DNA from: Oscillospiraceae bacterium
Lineage (GTDB): Bacteria; Bacillota; Clostridia; Oscillospirales; Acutalibacteraceae
DNA length: 64,000 nucleotides
NCBI GenBank assembly: GCA_015066565.1
Contig: SVOB01000001.1
Span: forward strand, 930,001-994,000
Reading direction: 5' to 3'
Position 1 is the stretch's first letter. Every line of letters begins with the position of its first letter. The notes under the pieces were generated by a model. The model searched no databases. It was not told the origin of the DNA and was given only the letters and a program-made list of their open reading frames with translations. Positions 8,872-16,873 of the stretch are shown one piece after another. The position numbers and the translations under genes were made by a program.

Positions 8872-10242
8872 ATGAGTAAGAAAATAGATTATTCTGCAAT
8901 TACTCCCGAAATTGAAAAGTATTCGGGATTGTGTCTTAACGACTGTATTATCAAGCCTGAGCTTTATGTTGAGCACAAGGTAAACCGAGGACTCCGCGAC
9001 CTTAACGGCAAGGGCGTTCTTACAGGACTTACCGAGATTTCCGAAATCAACTCAAAACAGTTAATAAACGGCGAAGAGGTTCCCTGCGAAGGTACTTTGT
9101 ACTATCGCGGTTACAATATAGTTGACCTTGTAAACGGCTTTGTAAAGGACAACCGTTTCGGCTTTGAAGAGATTACCTATCTTCTGCTTTTCGGCTCGCT
9201 TCCGACGGCTCAAGAGCTTGAAGAATTCAAGGGCGTTCTCAATTCCTACCGTTCGCTTCCGAACTCGTTTATCAGAGATATTATTATGAAAGCGCCGTCA
9301 ACGGATATGATGAACTCGCTTGCCAGAAGCGTTCTTACAATGTATTCGTATGACAATAACCCGAACGACACAAGCATACCGAATGTTCTTCGCCAGTGCT
9401 TACAGCTTATAGCGACATTTCCGCTTCTTTCGGTTTACGGCTATCTTTCATATAATTATTATATAAAGGACTCCTCAAGCTTCTTTATTCACAGACCCGA
9501 GCCCGAGCTTTCAACGGCGGAAAATATTCTTCATATGTTAAGAATTGATTCGTCCTTTACTCCCCTTGAAGCTAAAATACTTGACCTTGCGTTAGTTCTT
9601 CACGCAGAGCACGGCGGCGGTAACAACTCGACCTTTACAACCCACGTTGTTTCTTCCTCGGGAACAGACACATATTCGGCAATTGCGGCGGCTTTAGGCT
9701 CGTTGAAGGGTCCGAAGCACGGCGGAGCGAACATTAAGGTCTGCCATATGTTTGAGGATATAAAGAAAAATGTTAAGGACTGGACTGACGAAGAAGAGCT
9801 TAGCGCCTATCTTACTAAAATTCTTCATAAGGAGGCCTTTGACAAAACGGGTCTTATTTACGGAATCGGCCATGCGATTTACTCCGTTTCCGACCCGAGA
9901 GCCAACATTTTCCGTTCCTATGTCCAGTCGCTTTCCGAAGAAAAGGGGCTGACGGAAGAATTCAACCTCTATTCAAGCGTTGAAAGACTTGCGCCCGAAA
10001 TAATTTCGAAGGAACGTAAGATGTATAAGGGCGTCAGCGCTAACATCGACTTTTACAGCGGTTTCGTTTATGATATGTTAAAGCTCCCCTTTGAGCTTTA
10101 CACTCCGATTTTCGCTATCGCAAGAATCAGCGGTTGGTCGGCTCACAGAATAGAAGAGCTAATCAACGCAGGAAAAATTATCCGTCCCGCTTATATGGCG
10201 GTTCATCCGAGACGTAGCTATCAGAGCTTAAACGACAGATAA
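8872..10242 (+). CDS. gltA: Citrate synthase
   Basis: This enzyme condenses oxaloacetate and acetyl-CoA to citrate, probably feeding glutamate synthesis through a partial TCA path. The 456 residues fit the clostridial form. Catalytic motifs are visible: LHAEHGGGNNST and SLKGPKHGGAN carry the first active-site His region, and YGIGHAIYSVSDPRA the second. The ATG at 8872 is chosen because AAGGAGGG lies eight bases upstream; the in-frame ATG at 8830 falls inside the promoter. It is a single-gene unit ending in a strong terminator. Confidence 0.95.
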   Translation: MSKKIDYSAITPEIEKYSGLCLNDCIIKPELYVEHKVNRGLRDLNGKGVLTGLTEISEINSKQLINGEEVPCEGTLYYRGYNIVDLVNGFVKDNRFGFEEITYLLLFGSLPTAQELEEFKGVLNSYRSLPNSFIRDIIMKAPSTDMMNSLARSVLTMYSYDNNPNDTSIPNVLRQCLQLIATFPLLSVYGYLSYNYYIKDSSSFFIHRPEPELSTAENILHMLRIDSSFTPLEAKILDLALVLHAEHGGGNNSTFTTHVVSSSGTDTYSAIAAALGSLKGPKHGGANIKVCHMFEDIKKNVKDWTDEEELSAYLTKILHKEAFDKTGLIYGIGHAIYSVSDPRANIFRSYVQSLSEEKGLTEEFNLYSSVERLAPEIISKERKMYKGVSANIDFYSGFVYDMLKLPFELYTPIFAIARISGWSAHRIEELINAGKIIRPAYMAVHPRRSYQSLNDR

Positions 10243-10250
10243 AATTAAAA

Positions 10251-10277
10251 CGGGTGTTGATTAACACCCGTTTTTTT
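10251..10277 (+). terminator. Rho-independent terminator after gltA
   Basis: CGGGTGTT, a GATT loop and AACACCCG form an eight-pair stem followed by seven Ts. It may also serve the convergent gene that ends at 10276. Confidence 0.9.
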
Positions 10278-10542
10278 AATTATTTTTGTGGGAATAAGGA
10301 TTTTTGTTTTCCCTCTCGGGCATTTCGCTGTTACCGCCCCAACGGGCAAAAACGATTAAAAGATACCGAATAAATCCTGCGAGCAGCCATACAATAAGCG
10401 TTGCTATAAACCATTTCCACGAAAGACCGATTACAAAGTGAAGAATGAGCGTCAGCCACATAGGAACAGAGCAAAGCCACGAGCTTATTCTGAAAAACAG
10501 AACGAACATAAGCCCGTAAAGAAAATTGCCGATTTTTTTCAT
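10276..10542 (-). CDS. Small membrane protein of unknown function
   Basis: This 88-residue protein has two or three hydrophobic segments (residues about 8-24, 28-40 and 43-66) and a short hydrophilic tail rich in Asn, Glu and Lys. I do not recognise a family. The ATG at 10542 has AAAGGAG eight bases upstream, which supports translation. It lies alone between the gltA terminator and the GGGtGRT terminator region. Confidence 0.6.
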   Translation of the reverse strand: MKKIGNFLYGLMFVLFFRISSWLCSVPMWLTLILHFVIGLSWKWFIATLIVWLLAGFIRYLLIVFARWGGNSEMPERENKNPYSHKNN

Positions 10543-10610
10543 TCTTCACAACTCCTTTTATCAGTTCTTAAATCATTATACAATACGGGAAAAGTTATTT
10601 CAACAAAGAA

Positions 10611-10636
10611 AAAGCCTGTCCGTTCGGACAGGCTTT
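10611..10636 (-). terminator. Terminator after GGGtGRT gene
   Basis: AAAGCCTGTCC, a four-base loop and its complement form an 11-pair stem. Read on the minus strand it ends in a T-run, just downstream of the stop at 10653. Confidence 0.85.
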
Positions 10637-10652
10637 AATATTCGGTTAAGAC

Positions 10653-11651
10653 TTATTTCATAGCCTCTTCAACTGCAACTGCGACTGCAACTGTAGCGCC
10701 GACCATCGGGTTGTTACCCATACCGATAAGTCCCATCATTTCAACGTGCGCGGGAACTGAAGAAGAACCTGCGAACTGAGCGTCGGAATGCATTCTGCCC
10801 ATTGTGTCTGTCATACCGTAGCTTGACGGACCTGCAGCCATATTATCGGGATGAAGAGTACGTCCTGTACCGCCGCCGGAAGCAACCGAGAAATAGTTTA
10901 CGCCGTTTTCAACGCACCATTTCTTGTAAGTGCCTGCAACGGGATGCTGGAAGCGAGTCGGGTTAGTTGAGTTACCTGTGATTGAAACACCTACGTTTTC
11001 AAGCTTCATGATAGCAACGCCCTCGGGAACATTGTCAGCGCCGTAGCACTTAACGTCAGCTCTCGGTCCCTTTGAGAAGGGAATCTGCTTTGTAACAGTA
11101 ACTGTTTCAGTATAGGGGTCAAACTCTGTTTCACAATATGTGAAGCCGTTGATTCTTGAAATAATATAAGCTGCGTCCTTTCCGAGACCGTTAAGAATAA
11201 CTCTTAAGTTCTTTTCACGAACCTTGTTAGCGTTGAGGGCGATTTTGATAGCGCCTTCAGCGGCAGCAAAGCTTTCGTGACCTGCGAGGAAGCAGAAGCA
11301 CTCGGTTTCTTCACTCAGAAGCATTTTACCGAGATTGCCGTGGCCGAGACCGACCTTACGGTTTTCGGCAACTGAACCGGGGATGCAGAATGACTGCAAG
11401 CCGATACCGATAGCGGCAGCTGCGTCGGCAGCCTTTGTGCAACCGCTCTTAATAGCGATAGCCGCGCCTACGGTGTAAGCCCACTTTGCGTTTTCAAAGC
11501 AGATGGGCTGAGTTTCCTGAACGATTGTATAAGGGTCAATTCCCTTAGCGTCGCAAATCTCCTTACATTCGTCAATGGAGGAGATACCGTATTTTTTAAG
11601 AGTTTCGAGGATTTTAGCCTCTCGTCTTTCGTAGCCTTCAAACTGTGCCAT
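10653..11651 (-). CDS. GGGtGRT family protein
   Basis: This 332-residue protein carries the signature that names the family: ASGGGTGRTLHPDN near residue 265, followed by the Gly/Met-rich GLIGMGNNPMVGATVAVAVA at the C-terminus. The family is widespread in anaerobes and has no established biochemical role. It lies 18 bases downstream of a NifU-like scaffold gene, its usual partner, so a role connected with iron-sulfur or redox chemistry is plausible but unproven. It starts at the ATG behind AGGAGG. Confidence 0.9.
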   Translation of the reverse strand: MAQFEGYERREAKILETLKKYGISSIDECKEICDAKGIDPYTIVQETQPICFENAKWAYTVGAAIAIKSGCTKAADAAAAIGIGLQSFCIPGSVAENRKVGLGHGNLGKMLLSEETECFCFLAGHESFAAAEGAIKIALNANKVREKNLRVILNGLGKDAAYIISRINGFTYCETEFDPYTETVTVTKQIPFSKGPRADVKCYGADNVPEGVAIMKLENVGVSITGNSTNPTRFQHPVAGTYKKWCVENGVNYFSVASGGGTGRTLHPDNMAAGPSSYGMTDTMGRMHSDAQFAGSSSVPAHVEMMGLIGMGNNPMVGATVAVAVAVEEAMK

Positions 11652-11669
11652 TAGTAATTCCTCCTTCTA

Positions 11670-12365
11670 TTATTCTTTTCTCGGGTCAATATACTTAGCA
11701 GCTTCGTCAAATCTACCGTAAGTACCGAGTGACTTTTCATAAGCCTCGTTAGGTGACATACCCTTCTTTATAAAGTCTGTCATCTTGCCGAGAGAAACGA
11801 ATTCGTAGCCGATAACCTCGTCATTTTCGTCAAGAGCCATTCTTGTGCAATAGCCCTCGGTCATTTCGAGATAACGAACGCCCTTTGCCCTAGTGCCGTA
11901 CATTGTTCCGACCATTGAGCGGAAGCCCTTGCCGAGGTCCTCCATGCCTGCGCCGACAACAAGACCGTCGTCGGAGAAAGCGGACTGAGTACGACCGTAA
12001 ACAATCTGAAGGAACAGCTCTCTCATAGCGGTGTTGATAGCGTCGCATACGAGGTCGGTGTTAAGAGCCTCGAGAACAGTTTTGCCGGGAAGAATTTCAG
12101 CAGCCATAGCAGCCGAATGAGTCATACCCGAGCAACCGATTGTTTCAACGAGAGCCTCTTCAATAATGCCGTCTTTAACGTTAAGTGAAAGCTTGCAGGC
12201 GCCCTGCTGAGGTGCGCACCAGCCAACGCCGTGAGTATAGCCTGAAATATCGGTAATCTGTTTAGCTTCTACCCATTTACCTTCTTCAGGAATCGGCGCG
12301 GGTCCGTGGTTGGGACCTTTTTTAACGCAGCACATTTCTTTAACTTCATTTGAATAGTTAATCAT
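11670..12365 (-). CDS. NifU-like iron-sulfur cluster scaffold family protein
   Basis: This 231-residue protein is related to NifU/IscU N-terminal domains. The conserved ETIGCSGMTHSAA region carries a Cys, and additional Cys residues lie at CCVKKG, GWCAPQQGACK and GYCTRM. It probably binds or transfers an iron-sulfur cluster. The gene always seems to travel with GGGtGRT proteins, as here with an 18-base gap. AAAGGAG precedes the ATG. The -10/-35 at 12410-12439 should drive both genes. Confidence 0.8.
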   Translation of the reverse strand: MINYSNEVKEMCCVKKGPNHGPAPIPEEGKWVEAKQITDISGYTHGVGWCAPQQGACKLSLNVKDGIIEEALVETIGCSGMTHSAAMAAEILPGKTVLEALNTDLVCDAINTAMRELFLQIVYGRTQSAFSDDGLVVGAGMEDLGKGFRSMVGTMYGTRAKGVRYLEMTEGYCTRMALDENDEVIGYEFVSLGKMTDFIKKGMSPNEAYEKSLGTYGRFDEAAKYIDPRKE

Positions 12366-12409
12366 AAATGCGAACTCCTTTATTTTATTGATAAAAATTT
12401 ACCGAAGTT

Positions 12410-12439
12410 ATTATACAACTTTATAAGACAAAATATCAA
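12410..12439 (-). promoter_or_regulatory. Promoter for NifU-like/GGGtGRT operon
   Basis: Minus-strand TTGATA (12434-12439), an 18-base spacer and TATAAT (12410-12415), about 45 bases before the start codon. Confidence 0.65.
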
Positions 12440-12519
12440 TAGTAAATATACAATAAAAAAACGTTTCCGCCCCGTTTTTTTATGACAAAATCGACCATTG
12501 GGTTTTTAAAAGCGTAAAA

Positions 12520-12548
12520 TTGACATTCCTCAACGCATAAAGTATAAT
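12520..12548 (+). promoter_or_regulatory. Perfect consensus sigma-A promoter
   Basis: TTGACA (12520-12525), exactly 17 bases, then TATAAT (12543-12548). This is the full consensus and predicts strong constitutive expression of the small envelope protein downstream. Confidence 0.85.
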
Positions 12549-12582
12549 TGAATAAATCTTAATTTCGAGGACAGTGAGAAAA

Positions 12583-13089
12583 ATGAAAAAGCCATTCGCT
12601 ATTTTACTGGCTCTTATGCTTTGCGCCGCGCTGGCGGTTACAGGTTATTTTGCCTTCTTTAACAAGGGAAACACAGCCCCGAAGAAAAAGGAAAAAACGA
12701 ACTCAAAAACAAACTTAGCCGACATTATTTCTTCCGCAAATGAAAGTAATACCGCTGAAGAAAACGAAAAGGCAGACGGCGAAGAAAAGACAACTCAAAA
12801 AACTTCGCAGGAAAGCAAGACCGAACCGACAACACCTGCAAGAACAATTGTCGGTCTCTGGGCGGGCGCTACGGACAACGAATTCTATTATCTTTTCAAC
12901 GACGACAAAACAGGCTCGTTCGCACTCGGCGGCGAAATAAAGGATTTCACCTATACCGATAACGGCGACAGCGTTACAATTGTTTTCAACAACAACACAA
13001 AGGAACACATTTTCAAGTATTCAATTGACGGGGATGTTCTTTCAATCGAAAACGATTTCGGCGCAATAGAAAAATACAACCTGCAATAA
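12583..13089 (+). CDS. Membrane-anchored extracytoplasmic protein with beta-rich C-terminal domain
   Basis: This 168-residue protein begins with a signal-anchor (hydrophobic residues about 5-25). A Lys/Glu/Thr/Ser-rich linker follows (about 30-85), then a compact domain. In that domain VGLWAGATDNEFYYLFNDD, KTGSFALGG and DSVTIVFNN recall the small lipocalin-like DUF5640 type of Firmicutes surface proteins. The Cys in the hydrophobic stretch lacks a proper lipobox, so I do not call it a lipoprotein. ATG 12583 is preferred; GTG 12574 sits too close to GAGG. A perfect consensus promoter precedes it. Function unknown. Confidence 0.6.
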   Translation: MKKPFAILLALMLCAALAVTGYFAFFNKGNTAPKKKEKTNSKTNLADIISSANESNTAEENEKADGEEKTTQKTSQESKTEPTTPARTIVGLWAGATDNEFYYLFNDDKTGSFALGGEIKDFTYTDNGDSVTIVFNNNTKEHIFKYSIDGDVLSIENDFGAIEKYNLQ

Positions 13090-13100
13090 CAAAAATGAAA

Positions 13101-13130
13101 ACGGCGGTTCAGTGAAAACTGAACCGCCGT
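13101..13130. terminator. Bidirectional terminator
   Basis: ACGGCGGTTCAGT, a GAAA loop and its exact complement form a 13-pair stem between convergent genes, with A/T-rich flanks on both sides. Confidence 0.9.
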
Positions 13131-13144
13131 TATTATTTTAATAA

Positions 13145-13993
13145 TCAGTATTCGGAATAATACTTTTTAATAAGCAACGCAACCATTATTGCAACCGCCG
13201 TCTCACAACCGTAAATGACCGCCGTAAGAGGAGAAGATGTAACCGAGCTTAAAGCGCCCAAACCGCTGAAAACGGCAAAAACTATCATCCATACATAAGT
13301 GATATTTCTGTTTTCAAGGGCGTTTGTGTTCGACTGAATGTTCTCGTAACAGCTCTTAACGAACTTATGAATTTTTCCGTAAGAGAAGAAGGTCAGAACA
13401 GCCAAAAGAACCGCAACAAATATAAATATCGTTCCTATAACTCCGCCGCCGAGCGAGAACACAGCGTCAAACGCCGAGTCAGCATAGGCGTTACCCGAAA
13501 AGGCGTCGGTAAACATGTCAATCCACTTTGCAGAGGAAAAGAAGCAGAGAATACCCGCCAGAAATACAATGCCCGAAATAACATAAGAAATAACTTTCGC
13601 AGCATAAACACAGCCGCTGATTATTCTTATGCGCTTGGCGTCGGGAAGCTGTTTATTTTTTTCGGAATAAAGAATCCACAAAAATACGGTAATAATTATT
13701 GACGGAATATTAATCCCGGCTTTTAAGCCCTTTGCGAGCGGAAGCGCGCAGACAACCGTCATTAAAATACACAGCGCAAGATAAAGCTTATCTTTAATCA
13801 GCGCGTCGGTTTTTGCAAGTAATGGGTTAATCATACCCATACCCATTTCGGGCGTCGAGGGATAAAGCTGTCCGTTCGGAACTGCCTGCTCGGGAGGAGC
13901 GTCATTTATTACGGTATCCTGAATCGGCGCGCCGCATTCGGGACAGAATTTTGCGTCACCGTCAAATTCCGCTGAACAAACTTTACAAATCAT
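13145..13993 (-). CDS. Zinc-ribbon multi-pass membrane protein
   Basis: This 282-residue protein starts with a zinc ribbon (CKVC at residues 3-6, CPEC near 17-20), followed by a Pro/Gln-rich linker. About six transmembrane segments fill residues 70-275. Proteins of this layout are common in Firmicutes and generally uncharacterised. ATG 13993 is chosen because AAAGGA lies eight bases upstream; the ATG at 14002 would touch the ribosome site. Convergent with the preceding gene. Confidence 0.65.
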   Translation of the reverse strand: MICKVCSAEFDGDAKFCPECGAPIQDTVINDAPPEQAVPNGQLYPSTPEMGMGMINPLLAKTDALIKDKLYLALCILMTVVCALPLAKGLKAGINIPSIIITVFLWILYSEKNKQLPDAKRIRIISGCVYAAKVISYVISGIVFLAGILCFFSSAKWIDMFTDAFSGNAYADSAFDAVFSLGGGVIGTIFIFVAVLLAVLTFFSYGKIHKFVKSCYENIQSNTNALENRNITYVWMIVFAVFSGLGALSSVTSSPLTAVIYGCETAVAIMVALLIKKYYSEY

Positions 13994-14114
13994 AGAAATC
14001 ATCCTTTCACTGTTTCTGTCCTTATTATATTTTATAAGACCCGTTTTGTCAATTTAACGGCGGGAACGAATAAACCGCCGATAATCACACATATTTTAAT
14101 ATGGGGTGATGAAA

Positions 14115-14591
14115 ATGAAAAATAAACCTTGGAAAAACTATGTTTTCTGGATTCTTCTGACCGAAGCGGTTGGCTTTGTTTCGGGTTTTCTGATACGAAA
14201 CGGAACCGAAATATATAAAAATACGATTACAAAGCCTCCCCTCTCGCCGCCTGCGATAGTTTTTCCCATTGTCTGGACGTTGCTTTACGCTTTGATGGGC
14301 TATTGCGCCGCAAGAGTAAGCTTAACCTCGCCGTCAAAGAACAGACGAAGCGCGATTTACGTTTATCTTTTACAGCTTGCGTTCAACTTCTTCTGGAGTA
14401 TAATTTTCTTCAATATTCAGGCGTTTTTGTTCGCTTTTTTCTGGCTTATCGTCCTCTGGGGACTGATTGTTCTTACAATAAAGCTTTTCAAAAAGGTTGA
14501 TTCTTCAGCGGGAAATCTTCTTATCCCCTATCTTGTGTGGGTGACGTTTGCGCTCTATCTCAATATCGGCGTATGGCTTCTTAACAGATGA
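14115..14591 (+). CDS. tspO: TspO/MBR family protein
   Basis: This 158-residue membrane protein has five hydrophobic helices. Family landmarks are the KPPLSPPAIVFPIVWTLLY segment near residue 40, the ALMGYCAARV segment, and Trp-rich helices with FNFFWSIIFF. TspO proteins bind porphyrins and related ligands and affect stress responses. Start chosen with GGGGTG six bases upstream; two other in-frame starts lie within nine bases. Confidence 0.88.
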   Translation: MKNKPWKNYVFWILLTEAVGFVSGFLIRNGTEIYKNTITKPPLSPPAIVFPIVWTLLYALMGYCAARVSLTSPSKNRRSAIYVYLLQLAFNFFWSIIFFNIQAFLFAFFWLIVLWGLIVLTIKLFKKVDSSAGNLLIPYLVWVTFALYLNIGVWLLNR

Positions 14592-14650
14592 AAAAAGCAA
14601 GGTTAGGGCTTAAACATCCTTATCGGTGTCGCCCTTTTCCTTGCTTTTTT
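14591..14650 (+). terminator. Terminator after tspO, branched stem
   Basis: AAGCAAGG...CCTTGCTT forms the outer stem and AGGGC...GCCCT an inner stem, followed by a run of Ts. Confidence 0.75.
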
Positions 14651-14717
14651 TCTTTTATTTTAGTATGATATTACAGTAAAACACAGAAAACCCATATTAC
14701 AAAAAGGGGCGAATATA

Positions 14718-15194
14718 ATGTTCAGGGAAATGAGAAGAAAAAAGCAACAGATAACAAATGAAGAATGTATTTCGGTTTTAAAGGAAACCAAAAGAGGCGT
14801 GCTTTCCCTTATGGGCGAGGACGGTTACCCCTACGGAATACCTATGAATCACTGGTACTGTGAAGAGGACGGAAAAATCTATTTTCACGGCGCAAAGCAG
14901 GGTCATAAGCTCGACGCAATTAAAATGAACAACAAAGTCGGCTACTGCGTTTATGACGAGGGGTACAGAAAAGACGGCGACTGGTCGTTAAACATTAAAA
15001 GCGTTGTTATTTTCGGAACAATAAAGCCCGTTGAAAGCGAAGAAAAGGCAAAGGAAATCTGCACCTTTCTCGTAAAGAAATTCACCGACGACGAGGAATA
15101 TCTCGAAAAGGAACTTAAAAACGCCTTTCCGAGAGTGCTGTGTCTTGAACTGACAATCGACCATATGACAGGAAAGCTTGTAAACGAAGCTTAA
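14718..15194 (+). CDS. Pyridoxamine 5'-phosphate oxidase-fold flavoprotein, NimA-like
   Basis: This 158-residue split-barrel protein is of the NimA/PNPOx-related type. GVLSLMGEDGYPYGIPMNHWY near residue 35 and KIYFHGAKQGHKLDAIKMNN near 60 form the flavin-binding barrel, and the Nim-type His region is kept. Such proteins bind FMN and reduce small substrates, including nitro compounds in some relatives. Resistance is not implied by sequence alone. AAAAGGGGCG precedes the ATG. Confidence 0.82.
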   Translation: MFREMRRKKQQITNEECISVLKETKRGVLSLMGEDGYPYGIPMNHWYCEEDGKIYFHGAKQGHKLDAIKMNNKVGYCVYDEGYRKDGDWSLNIKSVVIFGTIKPVESEEKAKEICTFLVKKFTDDEEYLEKELKNAFPRVLCLELTIDHMTGKLVNEA

Positions 15195-15207
15195 TAGTTT
15201 ACATAAA

Positions 15208-15240
15208 GAAACAGCGCCGCTTCTCGCGGTGCTGTTCTTT
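15208..15240. terminator. Terminator between convergent genes
   Basis: ACAGCGCCGC, a TTCTC loop and GCGGTGCTGT pair with one G-T, flanked by T-rich sequence on the plus strand and A-rich sequence before it. Confidence 0.75.
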
Positions 15241-15247
15241 ATTCTGC

Positions 15248-15946
15248 TTACAGTCTGAACTGTTTGAAATCGTCAAGTCTTAAGAGAACCGGCTCGTTTC
15301 CGTAAGCCGCCCCGCAATCAATACAGGTCCAGGTTTTCGTTGTAAGAATTTTTCCGTCAAGGTCTTCGGAAAAAAGCTTCGTAGGCGTGTGTCCGAAAAC
15401 GGTATGCACGTCCTTATAGTAATTATCATCTATATTCGGTTGCGCCCAGATTAGTTCGTCGGGCGAATAGTCGCTCAATTTCTTTTCTTCGCTGAAATTA
15501 TCGTAACCCGAGTGAACAAGAATAAAATCCCTGCCGCCTGCCGTCACCGCCTCGTACAACGGGCAATCCCGAAGATAATCGAGAATATCCGCCTGGGTGT
15601 TCTTCGGAAGCGAGCGCATAGCCTTTAACGTAACTGACCCGCCGTTGAGAATATAGTTATTTAAAACGGCGAGCTGTCTTTCGTCAAGCCTTTCGAGAAA
15701 CGAATCGGTAATTTCGTCGAACACGAAATCGCACGAAAGAAGCATAGCCTCGTGATTTCCCAAAATAAGCTGAGCGTTGAGGCTTTCAAGAAGCCAGAGA
15801 AGAACGCTTACTCCCCCGTCGCCGTTACGGTCGATTACGTCGCCGATTATGTAGAGAAAATCGTCTTCGCCGAACGACACCTTTTCAAGAAGCTTTTTTA
15901 GTTTTTCGACGGGATAACCGTGTAAATCCGAAATAACGTAGGTCAT
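15248..15946 (-). CDS. Calcineurin-like metallophosphatase (PrpA/ApaH type)
   Basis: This 232-residue protein has the dimetal phosphoesterase motifs in order: ISDLHGYPVEKL (D-x-H), IIGDVIDRNGDG (G-D-x-x-D-R), LGNHEAML (G-N-H-E), LVHSGYD and FGHTPT. This order resembles bacterial Ser/Thr phosphatases and ApaH enzymes. It is the last gene of the operon with YihY and the partner-switching proteins, 30 bases after the YihY stop. Confidence 0.85.
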   Translation of the reverse strand: MTYVISDLHGYPVEKLKKLLEKVSFGEDDFLYIIGDVIDRNGDGGVSVLLWLLESLNAQLILGNHEAMLLSCDFVFDEITDSFLERLDERQLAVLNNYILNGGSVTLKAMRSLPKNTQADILDYLRDCPLYEAVTAGGRDFILVHSGYDNFSEEKKLSDYSPDELIWAQPNIDDNYYKDVHTVFGHTPTKLFSEDLDGKILTTKTWTCIDCGAAYGNEPVLLRLDDFKQFRL

Positions 15947-15976
15947 TTTTAAAATCCTGAATCTTGCCCGACGGCG

Positions 15977-16849
15977 TTATTTTTTACGCTTTGTGAAAAA
16001 GCTCTTTATCTGTTCCTCGTAATGCTTGTTTATAACTCCGCCTATAAGGATAATTGAAATACTGAAATAAACCCAGATAAGAAAAACCGCGTTTACGGTA
16101 AGGCTTCCGTAAAACGATTTATATATATTTCCCCTGTTGTTGTAGATAGCGAAGAATATTGAAAATACAGAGGTTCCTACTGCCGCGAACAAGGCGCCCG
16201 GAAGCTGATGAACAAGCTTTCTTTTGCCCGACGGCGCAAAGCGGTATATAAGCGCAAAAACGGCTGTCAGTACAATAAGGCTTAAAATATTGTGTCCCCT
16301 TTTCGCCCAGGCTTCAAACATAGCCTTTGTCGGAAAAGCGGTCGAGATAATATCCTCTATGCTGTGACCTCTTGCGAATACAACAAGCAGTCCGCCGACA
16401 ATCACAAGCGCGGCGACAGTATAAAGAAGCGCAAAACCTATCATCGAAATATAGGGTCTTCGTTCCTTTACGTCATAGACCATATCAAGCGACTGGATAA
16501 CCGAAAGCATAGCCTTTGACGAAGCCCAGAGAAGAAAGACTGCCGAAACCGAAAAAATCGCTTTTCTTGCGGTATAGGCTTCCGTCACGACAAGGGCTAC
16601 AAGCTCGTGAACAGCGTCGGGGGTAATATTTACAATTGCATCCTGCAGCTCGTTTTCGCTTATTCCCGTAAACGGAAGCTGGGCGCACAGCAGGATAAAC
16701 AGCGGTATCATTGAAATAAAGGCATAGAACGAAATGCTTGAAGCGTTACGTCCGATTTTACTTCTGCCGATTTCATCCGTAAAGGAAAAAATAAAATCCG
16801 CAGCCTTGTTTTTCGCTCTTAATTCATCAAACTTCTGCCCTATTTTCAT
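15977..16849 (-). CDS. YihY/virulence factor BrkB family membrane protein
   Basis: This 290-residue integral membrane protein has six hydrophobic helices. The N-terminal SSISFYAFISMIPLFILL and the C-terminal GALFAAVGTSVFSIFFAIYN are typical of the YihY/BrkB family. Function is not established. It lies 24 bases after the SpoIIE-type phosphatase gene, in the same operon. Confidence 0.88.
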   Translation of the reverse strand: MKIGQKFDELRAKNKAADFIFSFTDEIGRSKIGRNASSISFYAFISMIPLFILLCAQLPFTGISENELQDAIVNITPDAVHELVALVVTEAYTARKAIFSVSAVFLLWASSKAMLSVIQSLDMVYDVKERRPYISMIGFALLYTVAALVIVGGLLVVFARGHSIEDIISTAFPTKAMFEAWAKRGHNILSLIVLTAVFALIYRFAPSGKRKLVHQLPGALFAAVGTSVFSIFFAIYNNRGNIYKSFYGSLTVNAVFLIWVYFSISIILIGGVINKHYEEQIKSFFTKRKK

Positions 16850-16873
16850 AAACCTGTAGCTTCTCCTGCCGTT

